A stretch of 64,000 bases of DNA, taken from Utricularia gibba (Eukaryota; Streptophyta; Magnoliopsida; Lamiales; Lentibulariaceae). Shown here piece after piece: positions 31,751 through 50,733 of the stretch (positions are counted from its first letter, which is position 1; the number at the start of each line of letters is the position of its first letter). The stretch lies in contig NEEC01000021.1 of assembly GCA_002189035.1 (NCBI GenBank), positions 1,054,001 to 1,118,000 of the forward strand. Reading direction: 5' to 3'. The position numbers and the translations under genes were made by a program. Below the pieces are notes generated by a model. That model worked only from the letters and a program-made list of their open reading frames with translations, made no database searches and had not been told where the DNA came from.

Positions 31751-34700
31751 CGATACCGATTACCCGTTTGTTGAAATTAAGGATTCGATAAGTCGAACGA
31801 ATGTATATATAAGAAACACGAATGGCATGTGAAAAAAGATTAGATCTAATTCATTATTAATTATTCGTAATCTTTTATATAATTTTAATTATATTATTTT
31901 AACTTTTTGATATGAAATTATTTACTCTAATATCGCTAGTAATATTAGATTATTCCAAAGTTCTTGAACAAAAAGACCAATTGGTTAGACTGTGCAAAGA
32001 ATGGTTGACACCTTATAACCCAACTTAGTATTATCAACAATGGTTTAGGATTTAGGGTTTAGAATGTTGATCGCATTTGAAGTGGAAGGATTAGGTTACA
32101 TTTTCGTGAGACAAGTTTAACCACCTGAGTAAAAGCTATCACTATACATATTAAAAATAAAACGAAGTTTGTGATAAAAAACGGTTGGTAGATGTATTTT
32201 GTTATGTTAGATTTGTTTACTAAAAAAAATCATTAATCGGATAAATACGTGTATGAGATTTAAAATTAAATTTATATTTGAATTTCGAATTGTCATTCAT
32301 TTAATATTATTCAAATCTCTAGGCTAAAAATATGGTTAAAAAAAGACGTGACAAAATATTTCAAAATCCAATAAATTGGAAAAATGAAAACTGAAAAATG
32401 AAAATAAAATATATTTTATTCCTTTTTTAATGCATTTATTTTGAGGTGGGAGGGGTACAGTGAGTCAGAATCCGGTCAGAAGGGGCATAGTAACATAACG
32501 TAACGTAACGTAACGTATTTAATTATTGAGATCTGGGTTCAGTAGAAAGTGCCATGGCATGTGACATCAAAATTTACTTTATTTATTTATTTTAGAAAAA
32601 AAAAAGAAACCAATTTAATTTAAAATTAATTCAATTTGGGGCCTGGCAGCTGCTCAGTTCTGGCGTCAGGTTCAGAGCCCTTTTCCCTTTGTATTTCCAA
32701 CTGGGGCATTCTAATCACTTGGAAATAACACCATGATCATTTCCTTGATGCTCCAGACAAAACAAAAACAGGACATGGATCTTTGTCCGGAGTGGGACAC
32801 TGCGAGCCTCCTTGTCCTAGGCACCAATATATCTTAGATGTAGAGTATGAACTACTATTGCATCGAATCTAACAATATCGTATAAGTTTTGGAGCGCTCT
32901 CACATACTAAGTACCAATGTATATTTGTCTTTTGAAAGTTGATTGTGAACCGTAATTGCATCAAATCGAACAATGTCATGTGTGGTATTATAGATTTACG
33001 ATTAGTACTAGGATGAGTGACCACGTGAAATTTTAGAAGAACTTTGAAACGATTATGTTATTTAAAAGAAATATGCACTTGGTGATCTTACTACATGTGT
33101 GTGTGTGTGTAAAGATTATTCATTGGTACAATACAAATGCATCTAGGGTGTGTTCTGATTCAATCTTGAAATTTAGAACATGGTCTTAGTTATAAGATCG
33201 AAAGAGCAATGTGAATTAAGAACATTCTAGAAGACGTTACGATAAGTGGTTTTGGGGGGTGTTTTGGAAAATTTTAACTTCCAATGTATATGTATCAAAT
33301 ATATTCTTAATTGTTCGAATCATTAAAAATCGCAATCCAAACACTTCTACATAACTAAACCTATCTACCAAACACATATTAAGTCTAAATACACACACAA
33401 ACTTCATTTTATTTTAAATTTTAAACAAGCTACCAAAGAATGTACCTTGAAATCAACTCTCATGTGTTCTTGTAAAGGTATCAACCAATCATTTCAAGGT
33501 ATTGCACTAAAAGTTGGATGATAAATCCCAATAAAATTTTGTCCACAAACCCTAAAAGCTGTAAGAGTGCATAGGGTAGTGGAATTTATGATCAGAATTC
33601 AGGTCCCCTCACAATTACAAAATAATAATAACAATAAAATAAAAGAAAAGAAAAAAAGCAAATCAAATGTATCTTTCAGAATTGTGGGAGGGAGGTGCTG
33701 GAGGCAATTGGTGCCATGTGCTATTAATTTGCTGAAAGGACTTCCAAGGGGCCGGTGGAGATTCAATCGCGATCAAAGGATTAAAAACCAAGGTATGTGA
33801 CTGCCAAACTACGAGACAATGTTCGTTACAGGTAATTTACAATTCCGATCATCCTGACTTTCTGTCTCACACACACATATATATTATGAGATGATCAAAT
33901 TTTTCTTTGTGCGGGTGCCATTAGGTACATTTGTAAAAGTTCAAGCAATGTTTGAGGGATCTACTCAAATATTGAAAAGATTCATTGTTCAACTAGAAAC
34001 GATCTTGTGATGATTCTAGAAATGTGAAAACTGGGGATGTTGTTTAGATAAATTACGAGGGTCATTTAGAAATCTGATCATTAGTACATTCTTTATCATA
34101 TACTAAGACAAAAGAAAATATATTATGGGTGGTTGGATTTTTCACACATATGATGTTGGATGGCCAGATTTATCCAAGAAAACAAGTGGTCTTCATAGGG
34201 TTTTCTTAGATGGGAATGCTTAAAGAAAAAAATTGACGATTGGCTTGGAATGAGCTTCGAAAAATAATCAACGAAATAATTGATCACTTTGGAGCTCCAC
34301 ATTAAGCCCAAGTAGTGCACTAAATTCTTCCTCAGCGGGGGATGACATCGATCTCAGCAAAGTCCTTGAAATTTCTAGGGTTTGTTGATAGTCCCAGCGA
34401 CCAACTAAACAAAGCCTGGAGCAAGTTTGAAGGTAAGAGAAAGGAGTGATGGATGAGTTGTGTGTTGTAACTGTTGGAGGGGCTCTTGAACAGCAGGGGA
34501 ACTGCGGTAGATGCCACCGCATCCTCTTCACATTGATTTTGGTCAACCACGTGTCCGTCACCGATGAGCAGCTCATCTGCATCAGCTGGGGTTAGGAGGG
34601 TGGTCAGCATCTGCAACAGTGCTGGATGCATCATCCTCAATCATCCTTTGGAATGCTTCAACGAAGTTGCTGTGGAATCACGGTGGCTGACGATACCAAA

Positions 34701-36140
34701 ACGGGACGTCACCGATCCGACCGGTGGCCGTGAACTCTCTCAATTCAGTCGGAGGACGCCTGAGCAAGCAAGCCTTGGGGTTTAGAATCATGCGTTTTGA
34801 TAAGGGATTCCGAGATCAAATCGAGTTGATATGAGAATACTTAGTTTTTTCGTGAGATATGTCAGGGATTCTAATCGAGGTTAAGGGAATAAGTATTAGA
34901 GCAAATGATTTTAAATTTGAAAATGAAATAACGAATATATAATAAATCATAAATCACTAATAATTTTTTGATTTTAATATTTCTTTAATATAATTAATAT
35001 TTATTATGTACTTAAACTTCACATATACTTCTTTTTTATATACTTCTTCAATTTATTGAATTCTTAATTTCAAAAATCAGTAAACAATGATGATGTGATG
35101 TTCACCTATTTATTCATGTTATCTTGATGAACAATATTTTTATTCTTTAATCATTTGTTTTGCTCACCTTCAACCCAATGGTCAATATTTATTACATGAT
35201 TGCCAACATATCTTTTTTTAATATGCAAGGAGATGAGACTCATGTCATGGGAATGAGGGATGGAAGAGTTTAAATAGAATGATTATTTTAATTTTATGCA
35301 ATCAATTTTCTATATAAAGAAAAAAGACGTAAAATTAATAACATTATATGTTCAAAGCAGATAATATGGTAGGATAATATATAGAGATCATGTTATTTTA
35401 ACACAAGTAATGATTTCGAAAAAAATGCAGGTGGCTCCATGTAGAGAAGAAACCTAATCAGGATCAGTATTTTAAAATCGGATTCTAAAACCGAATTGAA
35501 TGTGCATTGGGCCCTACTGGGTCAAGAGTGAATGGGCTAGTCTCGGGTCGTGACTTTCCAGGCCCCTGGCCTATGAACCTATTAATGAATTATTTATTTT
35601 AAATTGTTTTATACTTATATCTCTATTAATTATTTTTAAAATAGCGGATTGAATGCTGTATTAAATCCCAACTTTTTTGTTTAAATTTAATAAGTCTTAT
35701 AAAAAAATTAAAGAAAATCCTAAAAATTAAAAATATTAAATTTAATTATCTTCATGAAAAACAAAAACTCAAATAGATTGAAGAATGAGTTATACCTAAT
35801 TTGAAACCCTAGTCTCACATACACCAAATCGATCATCACATGAATTAATTAGAAATTGACCATATATTAAAAAAGTATGCGAAAACAATAATATGTGACA
35901 GAAGAAATGACAATCACTAGTGATACTCCACCCCCAATCCCCTGGCCAAGCCCCAAATCCTAGGGCATTCTGATGAATCCAAATTCATTCTTACAGGGAA
36001 AGATCCCAATTGAAAAAAAAAAGACCAAGATGTAATAATAGAAGTGGGTTTACGCGGAATCTGATTTGGGTTTGAACATCTAGGAACCAGAAGCAGATGG
36101 TGTGTGAAGAAGGAAACTGCGCTGACGTAGCCAAATAACT
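31751..36140. other. Intergenic, AT-rich, with small GC-rich block 34300-34780
   Basis: No gene that I can name. 34300-34780 has short overlapping frames, including a minus-strand stretch VEAFQRMIEDDASSTVADAD that looks protein-like but ends in stops. 32820-33010 contains two related segments. A (CGTAA)4 run lies at 32494-32516 and a (GT)7 run near 33095. Confidence 0.45.
32494..32516. repeat. Pentanucleotide (AACGT)n microsatellite
   Basis: Four exact tandem CGTAA units. Confidence 0.85.
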
Positions 36141-36144
36141 ACAC

Positions 36145-38942
<2,798 letters not shown>

Positions 38943-39032
38943 GATGTCCCCAAAACTTCCCCTTACGAATGGATTCTCAGCTTCAGTTTTCGTTTGCCAC
39001 AAGCCAAAAGAAGAACGCACCAGACGATTCCG

Positions 39033-39040
39033 TTATATAT
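39033..39040 (-). promoter_or_regulatory. TATA box candidate of RPT6
   Basis: ATATATAA on the minus strand lies about 92-99 bases before the ATG, a normal distance for a short leader. Confidence 0.45.
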
Positions 39041-39059
39041 GCCGCAGTCCTCCTTACAG

Positions 39060-42000
39060 TTAACATATTACCAATTTACCCCTAAGGTATGTAAGCGTCC
39101 TAATGGGCTGACAACGTTATAGGCCTCCAGCTCAACTGCATCCCAGCGACCCACAATGAAGTCCAACAGCAAATACCATACTTTTAACTTCAACATTATT
39201 ATATTTTTAATTTTATATTTTAAACAAATCTAGGTATTAAAAAAATTTTCAAATACAAATAAATTAAAAGATTTTTTAGAAATGGATTAGTAATTTAGTA
39301 TTAAACAATGTTTTCGAAAATGCTAGGTATGTTACTTTAATTATTTATATATATATAATAGAATATATATTTGATAGAGCAATTTAACAATACATGAGTA
39401 TTTTACAAATAAATGTAAAATACTTCTAAAAGTATATTTTAAAATAATTTTTGTTAAAGAACTAAAATTTTTAAATTACTTATTCTAAACATAATCTATC
39501 ATACATAATATTATTTTAAACACACTTGTGTAAAAATTATGTATTAAATAAAACTTAATATTCAATTGCATGACACGTATTGATCTCAATTCAAATAACT
39601 CAAATTCATTATTAATTAAACTATCTTACTAAACACACTCTCAATATATTGCCTATTTTTAAACTTGATGTCTGATTTCATTTTTTCGGTAATAATTATT
39701 AAAATTTAGGTTTTATATAATATAAGCTCTAGAAGATGTTTTTAGATAATTGATTTTGAAAAAGTGTAAATTGGGGGTGTAGGGTTTCTAAATTTTTAAT
39801 TTTTTAAAATAGAAATAATTATTATTTAATAAAAAAATTAATTTTAAATCATTTTGAATAGGGATAAAGACGATCCCTTTACAAATTGCTGGTTTATGCA
39901 TTCTTAAACCCGAGTGGACACCAGGTTTTCCAAAATGGGGTTTCTCGATTCAACCATATCCTGTCTCTCAGTGGAGAAGAGGGCCGAGAGCAAGTGGAGG
40001 ATCATTGCTGAGGAAGAGCAACCCAACCCCATCACGCACACTCCCCATTCATGGATTCTTGAAGTCGCCCACAGCGCACAATCGCCATTATCCTCACTCT
40101 TTCTGGATAATGATGCTTTTCAGCGCAGATGAATAGTTCAAAAGCGTTGCTGGTGCGTGCGCCGTAGTGGAGTTCAATTCGATGACTGCTCCCCAGCCCC
40201 GATACGGCTTCTTTGACAAGGGGTTTGTGGGAGATGAGAATATCAAATATGCCCACCAAGTGTTCGAATAAAGAACAACACGAAAAATGGAAGATCAGCA
40301 AGTGAGGAACTGCTGTTCTAAAGCTGACTCGGACGCGGGGATGGTTCTTCTGATGCCCAAATGTGTCTGTTAATCAGGACGAAGCTCGATCCTCGTCCAT
40401 GGAGCTTGCGGATGCCGATAGGATGATCAAGTGAGGTTGGTACCACCGGCAGAGGGGTTCGATTCCGATCGAGAGATGTGGATTCGTGGCATCTTTTCGA
40501 CCGTGTGATGTGACACGTTGGTGGATGGATGGATGTTTGTCATGGCACTTTGGGATCGATCCCCACTAGCCAGATAGGGATGAATTTTTGGATATCTTTA
40601 TTCTGAATTCTTGTTTTTTTTTTAATTTTAATTATGAACACATTATTATTATTATTATTAGAATAATATTTTTAAATTCCTCTAAAAAACTTGTCCAAAT
40701 CTTTCATAATATGTACCATATGTATAACCTAGTGTATACAAAATCTTATATCGATAACAAATGAAAGGTAGGTCTGAATTATAAATATATTATACAAATC
40801 TAGTATAAAGCTTTTACTTTTAAATGAGAAAAACGTAAAATTATAAATTATAAAATATTTACTTCGTGAGTTTAAATAAATTTGTAATTACATGGGTTTT
40901 TTTTAATTTTATGTACATGGGTTGTTTATATCCCTTTTACTTTATTTAATACTACTTAATCTCAATTCTAATCTCAATTACTAACACACTATTTCAAAAG
41001 TAATACTTCTACGTCAACTTTGTTTAAACTAAGTAAATTAAACCATTTTTTTATCTTATTTCCATCAACGAAACACTTCCTTAAAACGAACATTATTTTA
41101 TCTCATACGGAAAAAGCAAAATTAAGAAGAATCAAACACCTCCCAATTCCCATCCCTTAGGGTCTCATATCCATGGAAATGGGATCATGTAGCATCTTCA
41201 TCGAATACGATTCCGGTATTCGACAAGATGATCGTGCGAGACCAAACTTTGATGACACATTAAGGATCTAGACTTTGGTAAGCCACTCACACAGCATCCC
41301 AAAAAGGTGAAACTTTTTTTACTCAAAGTGGAAGTGATGCGTCAATGATTTACCCAATCAGAACAGAATTCACCTCGGATTAAATTCAAAAAAAAAAAAA
41401 AAAAAGCGAACTTCAGGGAGTAAAGAATCAGCGTGCAACAGTCACTTTTGTCGGCCATCGATGTCGCCAAAGGAGACCCCATCGCCTTTTATCCATCACC
41501 CTTCGTGTTGTTCGTCAATACTTTGTTTGGTGCAGATTTTTTCGACAATTATTTTTTGAAAAAAAATTAGAAGATAGAATTTTCAATTTGTAAAATAAAA
41601 ATCATTTATATTTGATAATAAATTTAATTTTATAATTGTCTATGCTATAATTTAAAGTTACGTTTCAAATTATGTAAAATAAAATTATTTAAAATCGTGT
41701 AAATAAAATTAATTTGAGATTTTAAAAATGTTTTGTGGTATAATATAAATTTAATAGAATAAAATATATATTATAAACTTTAATATGTTAATATATAATT
41801 TAATATTATGATATAAATATATTTTTGAACTAGATAACAATTAAATAATATAATTTTTCTGATTAATCTTTCACTTAATTAATAAAATAGAAATTTAAGA
41901 AATTTAATCATAAAATATAAATTTTTTATTTTATTAGAAAATAGTTTAAAAAATAAAATTTTAAAAAATTAAATAGAGAATGACAAATTTAGGGTATCAC

Positions 42001-42110
42001 TGAGCATGGTAAAATTGGAAGGGCATGGCGGAGAAAGTAGTTACCCGCCGGAGGGAAGTTCTCAGACGACAAGCTCTGGTAGTTACAAGCACCGGGGTGA
42101 AACCTGAGAA
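39060..42110. other. Intergenic, AT-rich, with GC-richer block 39900-40580
   Basis: 39900-40580 has balanced composition and short frames on both strands, for example minus 40032-40301, which reads ISHKPLVKEAVSGLGSSHRI. I do not recognise it. It may be a degenerate gene or element fragment. An (ATT)n run lies near 40642. The rest is A/T-rich with no gene. Confidence 0.45.
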
Positions 42111-42121
42111 TGAAAACGGAA

Positions 42122-43211
42122 TTACAGATTGCTCTCATGAGAGAGACGGAGGGAGGTGAGAGCCTTGTCGAAGTGCTTAGCCTTGGTGGCTAAATAATCC
42201 TCCCATGTGATTGGTTTGTACACCGCCGGGTTCCACTCGTCGATCAGTTTCTCCACCGGCCCAATTTTCACCCCGCCGGTGGACCAAAAAGGAACGCCAC
42301 TGAAAACCGGCGCCGGCTCTTGTTCACCACCGCCCGGTGAACGACGCTGTTGTACGCGCCGTTGGATAGGATATGCATCAGGTCTCCCACGTGCACGACT
42401 AGGCCGCCGGGGATCGGGGCCACGGGGACCCAACGCCCCCGCCGGAGAGAATCTGGAGGCCGGCGGTGTTGCTCTGGTGGAGAATCGTGAGGATTGTGGA
42501 ATCTGTGTGGGCAGCCAGGCCCATGGCTCGGTCCGGTTCTGGGCAAGCGGGGTATGAGTTCAACTGCATGGCGGAGCCGGGTTCCAGTCCGCCGGTCCGA
42601 GCCCATCTCAGATCTTCTTCCGATATCCCCAACGCTCCGAGCATTAGCCACATCAGACGCTTCGCTAGCCCCTTCATCGTCTTCTGGTAATCCTCAACCG
42701 TCTCACTGCAGACACGAAGAAAACATGTCTCAGAAATCAAAATACCCGGATTCCTAGCCACGATTCATACCAGAAATCGGCATAGTCCTCCGGCCAGAGC
42801 AACCGTGCGTGTTCCAGAGGGGAGCCCATAATGGTGAACCCCTCCGACCACATACGCTTCGTGAAGAACTGCGAAATACGCGCCGCGCCGTAGCCGGCGA
42901 GCCCTTCTTGTCCCCGTGCGGCTTTCATCTTGAGGTGCATGGGGAGCGAGAAGAGATCCACCGCCGCCATCTCCACTTGATCACTCAACTCGCGAGGAAC
43001 CCCGTGGTTAATGACCTGAAACGCCCCCCTTTTTGCATGCATGCCCTATAAGACTGAGGGCATTCTCGTCATTCAGATCAACAACCGGAACGGTCTCCAT
43101 GGTCCCGGCGGCGTCGTCTCGCCACGGCGGCCATGCATGGGTTTCCGGCACCTCGGTGAGGGAGCCGAGATCCAAGGTATGCTTTTGATCCACAAGGACT
43201 CTTGAAGGCAT
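42122..43211 (-). CDS. GA3ox: Gibberellin 3-beta-dioxygenase (GA3ox), three frame breaks
   Basis: Two exons, 43211-42771 and 42705-42122, the usual one-intron GA3ox plan. Exon 1 starts MPSRVLVDQKHTLDLGS, with VPVVDLND..ALSLIGHACKK, GAFQVINHGVP and MWSEGFTIMGSPL. Exon 2 carries MQLNSYPACPEPDRAMGLAA, HTDSTILTILHQ (iron ligands H and D), the third ligand in NSVVHRA, and RFSVAF (2-oxoglutarate binding). This 2-oxoglutarate/Fe(II) enzyme makes bioactive GA1/GA4 by 3-beta hydroxylation. The frame breaks at three G/C runs: C6 at 43024-43029 (two bases short), C5 at 42436-42440 (one short) and C4 at 42271-42274 (one short). Corrected length is 342 residues, as in the family. It is either a gene with base-level sequence errors or a pseudogene; conserved residues elsewhere favour the first. 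Confidence 0.9.
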
Positions 43212-43250
43212 GTTTCTTTTTTGAGAAGAAAATGAAGACCCCTGGTGTTG

Positions 43251-43258
43251 TTTATATA
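43251..43258 (-). promoter_or_regulatory. TATA box candidate of GA3ox
   Basis: TATATAAA on the minus strand lies about 40-47 bases before the ATG, implying a very short leader. Confidence 0.5.
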
Positions 43259-43319
43259 GAACATGAGTTCCCATTTTACTTGGCAATTTGGTATATTTTT
43301 GAATCAATGTATCGATATT

Positions 43320-46300
43320 GATATCACTATTAGTTTTATTTTTTATTTTTTTTATACAATCGATTTCATATTTTGATGTATATTCGATAATCGAAAAATC
43401 GATATCAAACTCCTACTTATTCATCCGAAAACCATGATTTATCAATATAAACAAAAATATTTCCTTTCTGTAAGGAAATTTATTGAAAAAAATGTGAAGA
43501 ATAAAAGCAAATTTAGGGTAAATGTCTATGGTTTGTTTGAATGAAAAGATTATTAATTAAAAATTATTATTATTTATTATCTTCTCTTTTTTAAAAAAAA
43601 ATCTAAAAAGAGACTCAACCTGACTACCGGCCCTTCCGGTCAAAAGGATGATTCGATTTTGGCCTGACTGTGTAATAAGAGCAGAATGAATCTTTATACA
43701 GCAGTGTTTTTTATAATTTTTGCAACTTATTTTTTACTTTTATAAAATTCAAAAAATAAGAATTAAAAATGAATAAATTAGTTTATAAATTTAATTTATT
43801 TTTACTATAATAAAAAGAAAAATAAATAGTATTTTTCGAACAAAACTATTTTTTATTTTTCAAAGTAAAAATAGATTCTAAAAATTGTAAATAAAACAGC
43901 TTTAGACTCAATCTCCTATATTCATTTTGGAAAAATTGTGTTAATAGCCCATCGTCCAAATTTTAAAAACTTTATGCTGTCGAGTGCCCGACCTATTTTT
44001 GTAATATGAAACAAAAAATAATGTGTACATATATATATATATATATGATTATAAAATTAAATGAAGAAGAGTAAAAAAAGAATTTAAATGGTGATCAAAC
44101 AATGTTTGTTTGTTTGAAAATTAATTTTACTATCAAATATGATCGACTTTTTTAAAAAAAATTGAAACCATAAACCCTTTCGTTAGAATCATTTTAATCT
44201 TTTAAAAGAGATTAAAAATAATAGTCGTTTTATTTTTTAAAATATTTGTGGGTGAAAAAATGAAAGAGCCCTCAGCCTTTCGATCACTCCAGAAAACAAG
44301 GGTATTGTAGTCTTGCTGTGGAAACTTGTGAGATGCCTACCAAGAACAAAACCGCCTCAGAAAGTGAATCGGTGGCCTTATCTTCTTTTCTCAGTTTCCT
44401 GTTTTCGGACACATTCGTAGGATAACTCGAAAATGTAATGGAGATTAATTTATCTAATTATAATTGAGATATAGATTTTACAAGTACGTGTGTTTAAAAT
44501 CTATTGTATTTGATAAAGTATCTGAAAAGTTTTGATAAACATGATTGAAATTGTTATTTTAAAAATTATGCGTATATTGACGAATACGTTTACTAAATAG
44601 ATATAGTTCTTAATATGCATGTATTTAGAAGTGATGTACCAAATGTGTGCCTATGCCTTTGTGGCAATGAGATACCATGCCTTTGATATCCATCTATTGA
44701 ACCTCTTTACTACAAATAAAGATTGCATTCTTACACTTTTTAACTTCTTTACTTAAGGAGTAGAGCAATATGTAGATCATTGCGCATACTACCATATAAA
44801 TCCGTCAACTCTCATGATACGATGAAATTAAGTATGGAATGAATCGAATGAGTATGTATGTAAAATACAAATACATCAGAAATATGAATCATATTTAAAA
44901 ACATTAATTAATTACGAATAATCTATAATCTTTGATATATTTGATTATATCATTTTAATATGATGAATTCGACAAACACATAGGGTGTGTTTGATTGGAT
45001 GTAAATGTATTGATTGGGTTTAGAGAATTTGGGTATAGATAATTATTCTCAAAATCCATCTAATTAGTGTGTTTTAAAAATATATACAAATTAGGTTTAT
45101 GAAAGATTATATGTGGGTTTTGGTGTAAAAATTAGTTAAATATTTAATAAGATACCAAACAAATATATGTTTTATTAACCCATTTATACCCACTTTGTAT
45201 CAAACAACCAAACACACCCATACAGTGTGAGCGTTGCTAACACATTGAAAAGAAGGAAACTGCGACAAGGAGAGAGGCACAAGATGGTGCTTGTGTGAGT
45301 GTCTTATTGCGTCGGAGCAAGTGTTGAAAGGAGAGCCACAAGTCGAAAAGAGAGGTGCATCCAAAAATGGCGACCAATGGGTGTTTGATGTGATCTCTGG
45401 AGGCATGCCACAAGCTGCGTCCACACTACGGCAAATCAAGTATCGGCAAATGAAGTGCCGATCCCTGACCACATACAGCACAAGGGAAAAAAAACTCAAG
45501 AAGCTTTCCATTTTCCATCCTTTTTTTTTCTGATTAAAAGTGTATTTTTTTTAGCTGTAGGCATCGCAAGTAAGTTTTTTTATTGCTTGTTCAGAGTTTA
45601 GAATTAGAAATTGTGTATAAAATTATTTTATATAAATAAGTTTCTTATAGTATAATTGAATATATATATATATATATTTAATTAAATATAATGTTTGATA
45701 TTCGAAAGTAGAAATATCAATCATATACTTATTTTGAACATATGTGTGGTATAATGATACAAGATTAACATATATATGTTAATTAATTAAATAATAATTT
45801 ATGTGTAAATTTGAATATAAATCTTTTATACTATATTGTCAAACAATTTTTTCACGATATTGAAAAAAACTAATCTAAAAATAAATACATTTAAATAGAA
45901 GTGTTTTATTAATCTTGTACGAAATTTTTTTTCAAAGTAAATAAACTGAAATTATAAGGATTAAATAAATTAAAATGAATGATATTATATAAAAAGAGTT
46001 ATCAAACAAACACATACAATAGGTTAGGTTAGGTTAGGAGATTTAACACCATATAAAATATCATATCAAACCATACTTCATTATTTGGTATTATTGAACT
46101 CCAAAAAAATGGTTTCAATATAAAAAAATTTTTGTATCACAAACAAATACCCAAACACACCAAGAAAGCACAAATTTTGAAGGGGGCTTCATTTCCCCCA
46201 AAAAATCTTTTGAATCATCTTCTTAAAACATAGAGATCCTAAGTGGTGTGCACAGACTGCTGCACTTTCAAGACCTATTTCTGCAGGCAGCATCAAGCAC

Positions 46301-47340
46301 TGTAGTTTACTGCACAGGCTGTGAAGTGACAGGACCATGAAAAAGATGACTGATTTCCAACATGATCAAATGTAGAATCACATCATCATCAGAGAATATA
46401 AATGCAGCCAAGTGATTGCTCAATTATTGACTCTGCCTGAGCCTGAACCAGAGCAGGAGCAAGAGCCACAGCCATGTTTCTTTTAGCTGATGATGAAGGG
46501 AACAGAGGAGATTGCAGCAGATGGCAGAGCTTCAGAGGGCACAAGAACAGATAACTGGAAAACATTGGGCCAATACTCACATGCCAACAGCAATAATTTT
46601 GTGGGAGGTCCCAAGGATCAACAAGATAGCATCTCCATAGATTGTATTCTATGCGGCTTTTAAGTAATGCACAAACTTTCATGATTGCATCCAAAAAAAG
46701 GCAACCATAGCCACACATATATCAGTCATCCCCATTTCATTTTCATGCACCAAGACCATCTACACTGTTGAATAAACAGAAGCTGCAGCAAACTCACTGG
46801 TTGCTTAATGCAAATATGACCAAAATCCCACCAAGAATCAATCACATCCACAAAAAAGGCGCTTTATCTTGGACATCTTTATTCTGAGACAATGATGCTC
46901 TCTCTATCCCTTTCTAAATGGTCTGAAGTGACCACAGACATTAAAATGTCATGGATCAGTTCCATATTTTTGAGTGGGAGCAGAAGCAGAAACTCGCGCA
47001 GGTGTTCCTTTCTGATGCACTGTTTGGAAACAGTGTTGCGGTTCTGTTTTCACTACTTTTCACTTTGGAATCCTATCCTATTTATCACACTTTGGGAAAT
47101 CCAAAAAGAAGATCAAAGGGTTACCATGCCATATAAACAAGCTTGTATAAGAACCCAAAAAATAAGTGTATGATTCTTCACACAGAGGTGCAAGTTACCA
47201 GTCTGGGTGATTAGAGTACTAATAAGTTGAAAAAACAAAATGAAAAGCAAGAATGAGAGTTTGGTTTCTCTAGGGTAGAAAAGTTGGATGGATGGTTACA
47301 GAGTCTTTGTGCAATGGAGCCATAAAATATGATCCGGGAG
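43320..47340. other. Intergenic, AT-rich with TA microsatellites
   Basis: TA-dinucleotide runs lie at about 44027-44047 and 45660-45677. A GC-richer piece at 45200-45535 has open frames on both strands (plus 45291-45533, with VFDVISGGMPQAASTLRQIK), but I recognise no family. 46160-47340 is of mixed composition with no supported gene. Confidence 0.45.
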
Positions 47341-47354
47341 TAAGGAAGTAGCAT

Positions 47355-49325
<1,971 letters not shown>

Positions 49326-49329
49326 CTTT

Positions 49330-50730
49330 GGAAAGGGAAACAATTGTCCAGAGATACTTACCAAGTCCCCTGGATATCTATTGGTTCTCAAAACTTCCTT
49401 ATCAACTTCCCACATACCTTTTCCTCAAGATTCTCATTTCAACATCAACAACGTTCGAATGAAGATCTAAAAAGGCAAACTGGGGTTCACAAAGATTCAA
49501 ATTTTACAAAGCCTGGACTAACAAGTGAAAAATCAAAATGGGGTATCTTTTTCCAAATTCTGTTTGTAGAGTCCATACTAAGATCAAGTCTTCAGAATGC
49601 AGATTCCACCTTGGCCTTTTGGGCGAGGATATTGGGAGGGATACTGCTAGCACATTCAATGAAAAGTGTGTAATCAAAACCTTCATCATCTATCAGTCTC
49701 AAAGTTTGTCAGTATTAACAAGCATGTGATCATTTGGAAGTATCGCCATGGTTGAGTTCTTGAAACAAGAGGAGCAATTGGTTCCTCCCCCTAACATTTG
49801 AGCTCTTCAAACCGGACATACGTGCATAATCAGTGAGATTGAAATACCAACTTCGTTTGAGAACAATGCAGTGTGTCCTTAAAACACATGTTTCAAAAGG
49901 TGCATAGCTCTTGGAAACCATGATAGTGAGTTTGGAATTAGGAGGCAACTCAATACTCATCCTTTCCTTGTCCTTATCCCCAAGGAAAGTCTCCTGAAGT
50001 TGCCTAATGGCTGGCCTTCTTCTTTCTTCTAGTACATCAAATATCTGCTAGAACCTAAGGTGTCATCTTTCTTAGTGGTGCTGCTTGTTCTAGTCATCCT
50101 GCAGATAGACTACAATGGTAATCCTTACACCGAGTTGGTAATGAAAAAGAGAGAACAGGGAGGACTGATCTGATAATCAAGTCTGTGAACTCATCACAAG
50201 GTTAGTATCAGATGACCAAAGTGAAGTGGTTCATTCTGCTATGCTCTGCTTTGGGTGTTTTTTTTGTCGTGTTGTACTTTTCTTGAACAAAGTGTGGTTT
50301 AGGGTTCAGTTGGGTTGTCCTAAAAGACTAGTGTAATACCACAAATGTGGCAGTGAGTATATGAGCACTACTCCCCCGGGAGCAGAGCCAATTGATTAAT
50401 CCCACTTCGAATCTCATGATATCTGCTGTTGAACCAGGAAAAAAGACACAAGGGGGGTTTACATTATACACCTTTTCCCTGTGAAGGGGCCCCAAGATCC
50501 ACTAGCAAAATCTGCATCAGCACCACTACCAAAGTGGATTCATCACTAACCACTGAGAGAAAGTAAAAGCAAATTTCTTATCAAGGAGAAGATTGATGGA
50601 CATTATCTCCTGTTTGTCTGTTCTTGGACCAGGATATCCCAACTAAAAGGCAATAACACATGGATGAACCAAATGCTAGGGGCGGTTGGTCACTGGTGCA
50701 TCAAAGGGGGGTATGCAGTCTGGATCAAAT
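49330..50730. other. Spacer between katanin pseudogene and bHLH gene
   Basis: Mixed composition. Short minus-strand frames (49730-49960) are not recognisable. It may contain decayed 5' parts of the katanin copy and the bHLH 3' UTR. Confidence 0.4.
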
Positions 50731-50733
50731 TGA

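Noticed and set aside
32494-32516. CRISPR-like or satellite array
   Set aside because: It is only a four-unit pentanucleotide microsatellite. No CRISPR-type repeat-spacer pattern exists in the window.
40456-40470. GGGGTTCGATTCC resembling a tRNA T-arm
   Set aside because: The flanking bases do not form the five-pair stem, and no acceptor or anticodon arm is found.
46019-46038. GGTTAGGTTAGGTTAGG, telomere-like
   Set aside because: Only three units, and the unit is not the usual plant TTTAGGG.
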